DNA from: Pseudoxanthomonas wuyuanensis | GTDB taxonomy: Bacteria; Pseudomonadota; Gammaproteobacteria; Xanthomonadales; Xanthomonadaceae | DNA: 64,000 nucleotides | NCBI RefSeq assembly: GCF_900215535.1 | Contig: NZ_OCND01000006.1 | Coordinates: 248,001 to 312,000, forward strand | Direction: 5' to 3' | In this document: positions 55,482-64,000 of the stretch, one piece after another | Layout: every line of letters starts with the position of its first letter | How positions within the stretch are numbered: the first letter of the stretch is position 1 | Notes under the pieces: model-generated | Database searches by the model: none | What the model was told of the DNA's origin: nothing | The model's input: the letters and a program-made list of their open reading frames with translations, nothing else | Made by a program: the position numbers and the translations under genes

Positions 55482-56852
55482 TCAGCGGAACGGCATGCCA
55501 CCGCGTGCGCCCATCATGCCTTTCATGCCGCGCATCAGGCCCTTCATGCCGCCGCCGGCCAGCTTGCCCATCATTTTTTCCATCTGCTGGTACTGCTTCA
55601 TCAGCTTGTTGACGTCGGCCGGGGTGGTGCCGGAACCGCGGGCGATGCGGGCGCGGCGCGAGCCGTTGAGCAACGCCGGATTGCGGCGCTCCTTCTTGGT
55701 CATCGAATTGATGATGGCAACCATCCGCGGCACTTCCTTGCCCTGCTGCACCTGCTGCTTCACATGCTCGGGGATCTGGCCCATGCCGGGCAGCTTGTCC
55801 ATCAGCCCGCTCAGGCCGCCCATGTTCTGCATCTGTTCCAGCTGATCCTTCATGTCGTTCAGATCGAACTTCTTGCCCTTGGCGACCTTGGCGGCCAGCT
55901 TGGCGGCCTTTTCCTGATCGACGTTCTGTTCGACCTGCTCCACCAGCGACAGCACGTCGCCCATGTCGAGAATGCGGTTGGCCACGCGCTCGGGATGGAA
56001 TACGTCCAGGCCGTCGGGCTTTTCGCCGACGCCGATGAACTTGATCGGCTTGCCGGTGATGTAACGCACGCTCAGCGCCGCGCCGCCGCGGGCATCGCCG
56101 TCGGTCTTGGTCAGCACTACACCGGTCAGCGGCAGCGCTTCGTTGAACGCCTTGGCGGTGTTGGCCGCGTCCTGGCCGGTCATCGAATCGACCACGAACA
56201 GCGTTTCGACCGGCTTGACCGCCGCGTGCAGGGCCTTGATCTCGGCCATCATGGCCTCGTCGATCGCCAGGCGGCCGGCGGTATCGACAATCAGCACGTC
56301 GGCAAAGGATTTCCTGGCATCGTCGATGGCGGCTCGGACGATGGCCTCGGGCTTCTGCCCGGCGTCGGATGGAAAGAACAGCACGTCGACCTGCTGGGCC
56401 AGCGTCTTCAACTGCTCGATGGCGGCCGGGCGGTAGACGTCGGCACTGACCACCATGACCTTCTTCTTGCGCTTTTCCTTCAGGTGCTTGGCCAGCTTGG
56501 CGACCGTGGTGGTCTTGCCGGCGCCCTGCAGGCCGGCCATCAGAATCACCGCCGGCGCCGGAACATTGAGGTTCAGGTCGGTGGCGGCCGAGCCCATCAC
56601 CGCGGTCAACTCGTCGCGGACGATCTTGATCAGGGCCTGGCCCGGGGTCAGGCTCTTCAGCACTTCCTGGCCCACCGCGCGCACCTTGATGCGTTCGATC
56701 AGCGCCTGCACCACCGGCAGCGCCACGTCAGCCTCCAACAGGGCGATGCGCACCTCGCGGGTGGCCTCGCGGATGTTCTCCTCGCTCAGGCGGCCACGGC
56801 CGCGCAGCCGCTCGATGGTGCCGGAAAGTCGCTGGGTCAGGGATTCGAACAT
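55482..56852 (-). CDS. ffh: Signal recognition particle GTPase Ffh
   Basis: A 456-residue SRP54 protein that binds 4.5S RNA and signal sequences for co-translational membrane targeting. It starts MFESLTQRLSGTIERLRGRG. The NG domain has GLQGAGKTTTVAKLA (G1), DVYRPAAIEQL, DTAGRL and TKTDGDARGG. The Met-rich M domain (MKDQLEQMQNMGGLSGLMDKLPGMG, RRNPALLNGSRRARIARGSG) ends in a Gly/Met tail. It is divergent from the CcsA-like gene, as in many gammaproteobacteria. Confidence 0.98.
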   Translation of the reverse strand: MFESLTQRLSGTIERLRGRGRLSEENIREATREVRIALLEADVALPVVQALIERIKVRAVGQEVLKSLTPGQALIKIVRDELTAVMGSAATDLNLNVPAPAVILMAGLQGAGKTTTVAKLAKHLKEKRKKKVMVVSADVYRPAAIEQLKTLAQQVDVLFFPSDAGQKPEAIVRAAIDDARKSFADVLIVDTAGRLAIDEAMMAEIKALHAAVKPVETLFVVDSMTGQDAANTAKAFNEALPLTGVVLTKTDGDARGGAALSVRYITGKPIKFIGVGEKPDGLDVFHPERVANRILDMGDVLSLVEQVEQNVDQEKAAKLAAKVAKGKKFDLNDMKDQLEQMQNMGGLSGLMDKLPGMGQIPEHVKQQVQQGKEVPRMVAIINSMTKKERRNPALLNGSRRARIARGSGTTPADVNKLMKQYQQMEKMMGKLAGGGMKGLMRGMKGMMGARGGMPFR

Positions 56853-57013
56853 GGCAGGCTGCAGACGGAAGACATAACGGAGGCCGATTATAGCCCGGCA
56901 GCACGCCGCCCCTCCGCAGCCGAAGCGCAGCGCCAGGTCGGTTCGGTGGCGGAACGCGGCCTGGATGCCGGGCGCACTGCAAAAAGCACCGGCCCGTGTG
57001 CGACACTCTTCCG

Positions 57014-57805
57014 ATGACAATCGTTCTCATCGCCGTTGCGCTTTACCTGCTCGCCACCGCCCTGCTGGTGCGCGCAGTCGCCCAGGACAAGCTGGAATCG
57101 CTGGGGAAATGGTTCTGGCCCGCTCTGGGCGCGCTGCTGTTGCATGGGGGCTATCACCTGCTGGTGGCATGGCGCACGCCGGGCGGCCCGGACATGCACT
57201 TTTTTGCCGCCTTGTCGCTGGTCAGCCTGGGTATGGCCGCAATGACCGCACTGGCCGGCGCGCAAGGGCGAATGGCCGCGCTGGGCGTGTTTGCGTTCCC
57301 GCTGGCGGCGGCGTTGCTGTTTACCTACCACGCCAATGGCCACCTGCCGGCCTCGGGACTGGACTGGCGATTGCAACTGCATGCCTGGACCGCCCTGCTG
57401 GCCTACGCAACACTGGCCATCGCCGCCCTGCTGGCGCTGATGCTATGGGCGCAGGAACGGGCGCTGCGGCGCCGCGAATTCCATGCCTGGCTGCGCGCGC
57501 TGCCGCCGCTGACCGAGCTGGAAGATCTGCTGTTCCGCACCATCACCGTCGGCTTCATCCTGCTGACCGCAACGCTGTTGACCGGCGTGTTGTTCGTCGA
57601 GGACTTCCTGCGGCAGGGACTGACGCACAAGACCGTACTCAGCGTGCTGTCGTGGCTGGCCTTCGGCGCCTTGCTGTTCGGCCGCTGGCGTTACGGCTGG
57701 CGCGGCGGCAAGGCGGTACGCTGGACGCTTTCGGCGATGGCGCTGCTGCTGCTGGCCTTCTTCGGCAGCAAGTTCGTCTATGAAGTGGTGCTGCAGCGTG
57801 GATGA
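57014..57805 (+). CDS. CcsA/YpjD-like cytochrome c assembly membrane protein
   Basis: A 263-residue protein with about eight membrane segments, of the CcsA/CcmC/YpjD family found opposite ffh in many bacteria. Conserved His residues occur in LLLHGGYHLLVAW, FTYHANGH and LQLHAWTALLAYATLAIA, and the WxWD-like tryptophan loop of true heme handlers is not obvious. The ATG at 57014 is chosen; an earlier in-frame codon at 56996 is possible. A role in heme handling or cytochrome assembly is inferred from the family only. Confidence 0.8.
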   Translation: MTIVLIAVALYLLATALLVRAVAQDKLESLGKWFWPALGALLLHGGYHLLVAWRTPGGPDMHFFAALSLVSLGMAAMTALAGAQGRMAALGVFAFPLAAALLFTYHANGHLPASGLDWRLQLHAWTALLAYATLAIAALLALMLWAQERALRRREFHAWLRALPPLTELEDLLFRTITVGFILLTATLLTGVLFVEDFLRQGLTHKTVLSVLSWLAFGALLFGRWRYGWRGGKAVRWTLSAMALLLLAFFGSKFVYEVVLQRG

Positions 57806-57859
57806 GCCTGCAGTCGCAAGGCTCGAGGGCACCCGCGAAGGCCGCCCTCTGCATGGCAG

Positions 57860-58474
57860 TCAGTCAGTGCGATTCAATACCACTTCCGGCAAGCGCATCG
57901 CCGCAATCTCGGCAATGTCGCGCGCGCGGATATCCTTCAGTTGATTCTTCAGGAAATCCACAATGGCCTCGTGGCCATAGGCGCGGCGGCTGATCGCCAG
58001 CAGCAGGACGCCGTCGCCATAGGCGCTGTAGCGGTAGGCGTTCCATTCCAGGATGTCTTGGCCGTCGGCGCCAGGCGCAGACAGCAGGAAGTCGAGTATC
58101 TGTTCGTTTCCAGACTCGCTGCTCAGCAGTTCGTAATTGACCACCGGATCGGTTTTCTTGCGCTCGGCCAGCGACTGGACCATGAAGATAGCCTTCTCCG
58201 CCGGCCCCAGCCCGTCGAATGACACATCCAGCATCAACATGCTTCGGTAACGCTCCAGCGTATCGCCTGCCTGCAGGTACTCCTGCTTGTACAGCTGCGG
58301 CGAAGGATGACTGGACCACACCAGGTGATAACGCTCACCGGAAAACTGCAATGGTCCGGGAACAGAGAGGTATTCGTTGACCGACTGCGCATGCGCGTTG
58401 ATGGACGTCGCCAGCAGCAGGAACATCCATGCCAGCATCGCGCCACGCGATAAAAGACTGCAAAATCCGTTCAC
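57860..58474 (-). CDS. Secreted protein of unknown function
   Basis: A 204-residue protein with a clear signal peptide (MLAWMFLLLATSINAHA, cleavage after AHA near residue 29). The mature part (GERYHLVWSSHPSPQLYKQE, YGDGVLLLAISRRAYG, DFLKNQLKDIRARDIAEIAA) shows a mixed alpha/beta pattern and no recognised domain or catalytic motif. Its ATG has GGAGG nearby (CAAGGAGGCAACTGTGAACG upstream region). It stands between convergent ccsA-like and radA with no evident operon partner. Confidence 0.75.
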   Translation of the reverse strand: MNGFCSLLSRGAMLAWMFLLLATSINAHAQSVNEYLSVPGPLQFSGERYHLVWSSHPSPQLYKQEYLQAGDTLERYRSMLMLDVSFDGLGPAEKAIFMVQSLAERKKTDPVVNYELLSSESGNEQILDFLLSAPGADGQDILEWNAYRYSAYGDGVLLLAISRRAYGHEAIVDFLKNQLKDIRARDIAEIAAMRLPEVVLNRTD

Positions 58475-58626
58475 AGTTGCCTCCTTGGCAATAAGACGCG
58501 TTGTAATGCGGTACCTGCGTGGTCCGCATTGCCATGCTAGCGCATCATCGGTCGCCTTTCATCCTGCCGCCTGTCCGCCGGCACCAGTGAATATCTCGGT
58601 CAATCCGCCGCCTTCGCTTAACCAGC

Positions 58627-60003
<1,377 letters not shown>

Positions 60004-60172
60004 GTGGGTTCCGTCGAATCCGAATGCGCACAGGATAGCGGTGTCCTGTCGCGCCGTGCGAGACGCGCACGTCCGGATGAGCGTCGCCGGCACCCGTAAG
60101 GCGCCGAGCGCAGGGTAGCGGCAGCGCGATCACGCCTTCTTGCCCGTCTTCCAGGCTGCCCCGCTTCGCCGA

Positions 60173-62689
60173 TCAGGCGAAGCGCAGTGCGCCTCGGCTG
60201 GCTGTTTCCTGCTCCTGCTGCTGCGCCACAGCCCGGCTGTGTGCTTGCTCGGCCTGCTGACCATTGATTTCCGCCATCCGCTGCGTGCTTTGCGCCAGCG
60301 GCGTATTCAGCCCTTGCACCGTATCCACCGAGGTCCGTTGATGCGCGGGGTCTTCCAGCCGCCCCTGTACGGCGAACGTGCGGCTTGCGTCCTGGCTCAT
60401 CACCACATGATCGATGCCGGTCATGCCTTCCGTTTTGGCCGCCACCGCCAGATGGCCGCTGAGCTGATCGCTGCGCAGATCGGATACCCGGTTGGCGCGC
60501 GCATCCAGTGCACGGATACCGCTGGCCGCGTCTTGGAACAGGCGATAGTCCGGGTGGCCTGGTTGGTTGAGCAGCAGACCGCTTTCTATGGGATGCATTG
60601 GGGCGCGCCCGCTCGTACCAGCCGGAATCCGCTGCGCAGGTTCTTCGGCCGGCACACGCTGCAGCCTTTCCTGTCCGGAACGTGAGCGCATCAGCCGCTC
60701 GACCGCTTGGTGCTCCAGTTCCATCGTGCGCGCGTCCAGGCTGGGAATGGCGGCACTGGTCATTCCATGACGCAACGTCGCCTCCGAGGCGGCCGCTCCA
60801 CCCTGGCTGGCTACCGTATAGGTCTTGATGGCGTTGTTGACACTCATCGGCAGGTTGTTGAGATAGGTCGCGTGTACAGCGCCCGCGGTGCCCAATACCG
60901 CGCCGCCCGCCGCAAGCGCGGTCGGTGCGCGATCGGTAACGTTGCGAATATTGCGCCCGGCTTCATCGAACGCCAGATCGACCTTGAGCCCGACCTGTTC
61001 GCCGGCCCGGCGCAGCCCGGCGCCAGCGGTGTTGGCTGAGTGCTGTATCGCCTGCGATCCTTGTTCGGCAAAGCGGCGGATGCCGTCGGCATCCTGGTGC
61101 GCTCCCTGGATGCTCCGCACCGCCTGCTGGCGCCGATCCTCGCAATAGGCTTCGGTCGTCCGTTCATTCTGTTGGATGCGCGCTTCGATTCCCGGGAATA
61201 CTCGATCGGCAAACGGCAACTGGTTGACCGCTTTCAGCAGCCCATTGGTGGTGGCATTGCGCCACTGCGCATCGACGCATTGCGCCATCGGCATCGCCGC
61301 GCCCAGGTAGCCGGTTCCCAAACGTACCTGCGCCACCGCCTCGCCGCCCTGGCGCAACTGCCATCCGCCAATTCGGCCCACCGTCTGCGCGCCAAGTTCA
61401 GCGGCCTGGCCGGTTATCCGGCCCGACAACTGGTAGCCATCGCCGATTTTGTCCAAGACGGTTTCGCCCAGTTGACCGCCGGCCGCGATCGCCTGCCCGG
61501 CCTGCTTGCCTGCCTGGGCCCCCGCCAACGTGCCGGTCAGCACATTCAGCAATGGCCCGCCATCGCGCGCCACTTCGGTAAGCGCCATTTCCGCAGGACG
61601 ATCGACCAGATTGCCATCGGCATCGCGCATCTTGGCTGGCAGAGCCGGCTGAACCTGGCCTGCCGCCAACGGCACGTTCCGCAGAATCCGGTTGCCGGAA
61701 TTTTCCGCCAGATAGTCGATCAGCCCCAGCGCATCCTGCTGCGCGCGTGCGCTATGAGGAAACGATTGCGCAATCAGCCCTTCCATCCGCTCGCGCGCCC
61801 CGGGAAGACGGGAAACATCGGCGGCCATATTCGCCACCGCACCCAGCTGCATACGGCGCAAATCTCCCAACTGCCCGACACCGACCTGCACATCGGTCAG
61901 TATCTCCCCCTGCACCTGGATTGCAGTGACCGTTTGAGCGGTATCGAACACGCTCAGACCGTTGCGCTCGGCAAAGCGCTGCGCGGTATTCGCGTGCAGG
62001 CCAGCGGCATTGATGGTGGTGGCAGGGATACCGGTCACTGCGGATGCGGCCGAGGCCAAGCCTCCGCCTAGCGAATGACCGGCGATTTCGAAACCACCGG
62101 GATGATCTCTCTGGAAACGAACCGCCAACGCCATGGCCCGGTTGTAGTAATCGCTTTCCAGGCCTGTGCCTTGCACGCCATTGTTCAGCCAATCTTCGGG
62201 CGCCGATTCGCGCAGCACAGGATTTCCCTGTTCGTCACGCGCCATGACCGGCCCATTGGAACCCTTGTAACAGACGACCGGCTTGGCATCTGGACCGAAC
62301 ACCGCCGGATCCGGCAGATAGATTTCGGCGCGGAAATTGGAATCGTCGGGCTGCAGGTATTGCCGGATCTGTTCATCGCTCCAGCCCACGCCAGCCTGCC
62401 GCAGCAGTTCAGGGTGTTCGCTTGCGCGCAGCCAGCCCATCTGCAGCGGCGGCTCGTGTGCGGCCGAGCGATAGACATCGTCGGCCAGCCCGGCCATTTC
62501 ACGCGCATGGTATTGCTGTTCCAACCTATCGGCCTGCGCTGCCAACTCGGGCTCGGGTCCCTCGGCCGACTGCATGCGCAGCTCGGCGATCAGTGCCTGC
62601 TGCTGTCGTATCTGCTGGGCTTTCTCTTCCAGCGAACGCGGTTGCTGTGAAGGCAGTTCCGGCTCGACTGTGACGGAGGACGTGGACAT
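60173..62689 (-). CDS. Lipase-like type IV secretion effector with XVIPCD (X-Tfe)
   Basis: An 838-residue protein with three parts. Residues 1-75 are a Gln/Glu-rich coiled region. Residues about 80-260 look like a class 3 lipase, with the nucleophile elbow IAGHSLGGGLAS (Ser near 206). A long helical Ala/Gly-rich middle includes AAGGAVLGTAGAV. The last 120 residues match the Xanthomonadales type IV secretion C-terminal domain: HPDYRLFQDAASGIRALDA, LAVAAKTEGMTGIDHVVMS, RTFAVQGRLEDPAHQRTSVD, then a Gln-rich tail (VAQQQEQE). Such effectors are injected into rival bacteria by the chromosomal VirB/D4 system, and this one is predicted to cleave membrane lipids. The ATG has AAGGAG seven bases upstream. 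The secretion machinery is not in the window. The divergent ankyrin lipoproteins are likely immunity proteins. Confidence 0.88.
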   Translation of the reverse strand: MSTSSVTVEPELPSQQPRSLEEKAQQIRQQQALIAELRMQSAEGPEPELAAQADRLEQQYHAREMAGLADDVYRSAAHEPPLQMGWLRASEHPELLRQAGVGWSDEQIRQYLQPDDSNFRAEIYLPDPAVFGPDAKPVVCYKGSNGPVMARDEQGNPVLRESAPEDWLNNGVQGTGLESDYYNRAMALAVRFQRDHPGGFEIAGHSLGGGLASAASAVTGIPATTINAAGLHANTAQRFAERNGLSVFDTAQTVTAIQVQGEILTDVQVGVGQLGDLRRMQLGAVANMAADVSRLPGARERMEGLIAQSFPHSARAQQDALGLIDYLAENSGNRILRNVPLAAGQVQPALPAKMRDADGNLVDRPAEMALTEVARDGGPLLNVLTGTLAGAQAGKQAGQAIAAGGQLGETVLDKIGDGYQLSGRITGQAAELGAQTVGRIGGWQLRQGGEAVAQVRLGTGYLGAAMPMAQCVDAQWRNATTNGLLKAVNQLPFADRVFPGIEARIQQNERTTEAYCEDRRQQAVRSIQGAHQDADGIRRFAEQGSQAIQHSANTAGAGLRRAGEQVGLKVDLAFDEAGRNIRNVTDRAPTALAAGGAVLGTAGAVHATYLNNLPMSVNNAIKTYTVASQGGAAASEATLRHGMTSAAIPSLDARTMELEHQAVERLMRSRSGQERLQRVPAEEPAQRIPAGTSGRAPMHPIESGLLLNQPGHPDYRLFQDAASGIRALDARANRVSDLRSDQLSGHLAVAAKTEGMTGIDHVVMSQDASRTFAVQGRLEDPAHQRTSVDTVQGLNTPLAQSTQRMAEINGQQAEQAHSRAVAQQQEQETASRGALRFA

Positions 62690-62806
62690 GACATGGCTCC
62701 TTGCCTTGGGTTGACACGACCGGTAACGCCCGCCAACCTGCCAGCGTTGCCTGCGGTTGTCAACGTAACGGAACCACTACGCACTTTAACAATTGCCCTG
62801 GAATGC

Positions 62807-63697
62807 ATGCCCATGTCCCCGCAACGGACGCGATTTTCGCTACTCCCACTTTTGGCCGCGTGCGTGTTGCTGGCCAGCCTCACCGCTTGTTGGGCGCAGC
62901 CTTCCAGCGAGAGCGCTGCACCGCGCTTTACCGCCGAACGCCATTTCAAAGGCAAGGCGCTGGAATTGGCCAAGGCGGTCGACCGCAACGACGCGGCCGC
63001 CATCCAGCGATTGATCCAACAAGAAGGCGTTGACCCCAACGTCATCTTTACCGAGCAGGCCATGCCGATGGTGGCCTGGCCTATTCTCAACAAGAACCCG
63101 ACCGGACTGCGGCTGCTGTTGGAAGCCGGCGCCGACCCCAATGCGCGCCGCGTAGATCCCAACCGCACTTCCGGCCAGCAACGCAACAACGCGATGGTGC
63201 TGGCTGCTGGCGAACCCGACTCGCGCTATCTGGCGATTTTGCTTGAGCATGGCGGCGATCCCAATACCCACAACTCCAATGGTGAGATGCTGACATATGT
63301 CGCGTACCTGAGGGATCAGTGGCAGAACGTGCAACTATTGGTGAAGCACGGAGCCAATATCAACGAGGGGCTCTATTCGCCTGACGACTACAACACTATC
63401 GCGAGTTGGTATTCCGGATTGGGCAACTTCGACAAAGTCTATTGGCTGCTCCAGCAGGGTGCGGATCCGACACTGCAGATGCGAGTTCCGGAAGGCCATG
63501 TGAACCACGGCCGCATGCCCATTCTAGAAAGCATCTTCTGGCTCCCGGTGCAGCCCCACATGGTCGACTGGCAACGGAAATGCCAGCGATGGGCGATGGA
63601 CAAAGGCATCGGACGCCCTCCGCTTCCTCAGTACCTCAAGGAAAAACGTGAAAAACTCGGTCTTCCTGGTGAAGAAATGGATGCCCCGCTTCTGTAA
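62807..63697 (+). CDS. Ankyrin-repeat lipoprotein, probable immunity protein
   Basis: A 296-residue predicted lipoprotein. The signal sequence ends in the lipobox LTAC (Cys near residue 28). The mature part carries about five ankyrin-type repeats: ALELAKAVDRNDAAAIQRLI, GLRLLLEAGADPNAR, YLAILLEHGGDPNTHN, VQLLVKHGANINEG and VYWLLQQGADPTLQ. It is divergent from the lipase-like effector with about 117 bases between them, and a close paralog follows 48 bases downstream. A periplasmic lipoprotein that binds the cognate effector would protect the producer and its kin. The start could be the ATG at 62807 or 62813; the frame opens earlier (62693) without a signal-peptide pattern. The immunity role is inference from position, lipobox and duplication. 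Confidence 0.8.
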   Translation: MPMSPQRTRFSLLPLLAACVLLASLTACWAQPSSESAAPRFTAERHFKGKALELAKAVDRNDAAAIQRLIQQEGVDPNVIFTEQAMPMVAWPILNKNPTGLRLLLEAGADPNARRVDPNRTSGQQRNNAMVLAAGEPDSRYLAILLEHGGDPNTHNSNGEMLTYVAYLRDQWQNVQLLVKHGANINEGLYSPDDYNTIASWYSGLGNFDKVYWLLQQGADPTLQMRVPEGHVNHGRMPILESIFWLPVQPHMVDWQRKCQRWAMDKGIGRPPLPQYLKEKREKLGLPGEEMDAPLL

Positions 63698-63745
63698 GCG
63701 GTTTGGATAGATGTGAGTCCTTGATTCGGGGAGTTTCTGATCGTC

Positions 63746-64000
63746 ATGGAACAACAGCGCATTCAACCTTCAATATTTCGGCATTTGGCTGCGTGCTTTT
63801 TTGTTACCCTCACCGCGTGCTGGGCGCAGCCTTCCAGCGAGAGCGCTGCGCCGCGCTTCACCGCCGAGCGTCATTTTGGAGGCAAGGCGCTGGAACTGGC
63901 CAAGGCGGTCGACCGCAGCGACGCGGCCACCATCCAGCGATTGATCCGACAGGAAGGTGTCGATCCCAACACCATCTTCACCGACCAGGCCATGCCGATG
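63746..64000 (+). CDS. Second ankyrin-type lipoprotein paralog, cut by window end
   Basis: The first 85 residues of a second lipoprotein. The signal sequence MEQQRIQPSIFRHLAAC differs from that of its neighbour, but from the lipobox LTAC (Cys near 25) onward the two are almost identical (WAQPSSESAAPRFTAERHF, ALELAKAVDR, RLI.QEGVDPN). The DNA is also nearly identical from about 63816, which shows a recent tandem duplication. It continues beyond the window, so its completeness is unknown. It is probably co-transcribed with the first copy. Confidence 0.85.
   Translation, partial: MEQQRIQPSIFRHLAACFFVTLTACWAQPSSESAAPRFTAERHFGGKALELAKAVDRSDAATIQRLIRQEGVDPNTIFTDQAMPM

Overview
The window is GC-rich DNA from a gammaproteobacterium, most probably a member of the Xanthomonadaceae/Lysobacteraceae. 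The reasons are the gene order cinA-lexA-recA-recX-alaS-csrA, a Xanthomonas-type LexA box (TTAG...CTAA, 19 bp) at lexA, and a type IV secretion effector carrying the Xanthomonadales C-terminal secretion domain (XVIPCD). The genus cannot be fixed from the sequence alone. No insertion sequence, integrase, CRISPR array or rRNA was found.

Positions 1-32552 hold an accessory locus in which exopolysaccharide genes and a nonribosomal peptide/polyketide assembly line are interleaved. The polysaccharide part has a partial asparagine-synthase-type amidotransferase, a Wzy/O-antigen-ligase-type polymerase, a YdcF-type protein, a Wzx-type flippase, a formyltransferase-like/GH43-like fusion, two alpha/beta hydrolases resembling the exosortase-A-associated pair, and a polyprenyl glycosylphosphotransferase. 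The assembly line has a 2502-residue hybrid (truncated C, A, T, KS, AT, ACP, aminotransferase), a 2219-residue NRPS (C-A-T-C-A-T), a separate 1337-residue NRPS (C-A-T-TE) and an Sfp-type phosphopantetheinyl transferase. Hand-read specificity codes suggest proline for the starter and glycine for the other three adenylation domains, with malonate as the PKS extender. The predicted chain is Pro-derived beta-amino acid followed by up to three glycines. A secreted beta-propeller-like protein with its own regulated-looking promoter sits between the two NRPS blocks. The locus runs off the left edge of the window.

Positions 33317-45702 are core genome: tRNA-Arg(ACG) and tRNA-Ser(GCT), each with a visible promoter, then csrA, alaS, recX, recA, lexA and a CinA-C protein, all on the minus strand. 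They are followed by a TonB-dependent receptor, a zinc alcohol dehydrogenase and a UbiB-family kinase-like protein. mutS and katG lie on the plus strand, with an OxyR-like site and a small proline-rich ORF before katG.

Positions 51604-60003 are housekeeping: hslR, the rpsP-rimM-trmD-rplS operon, a class IV aminotransferase, ffh, a CcsA-like membrane protein, a secreted protein of unknown function and radA. REP-like inverted repeats occupy the gaps around rpsP and ffh. The right end (60173-64000) is an antibacterial module: a lipase-like type IV secretion effector, and, divergent from it, two tandem paralogous ankyrin-repeat lipoproteins that are probably its immunity proteins. The second is cut by the window end.
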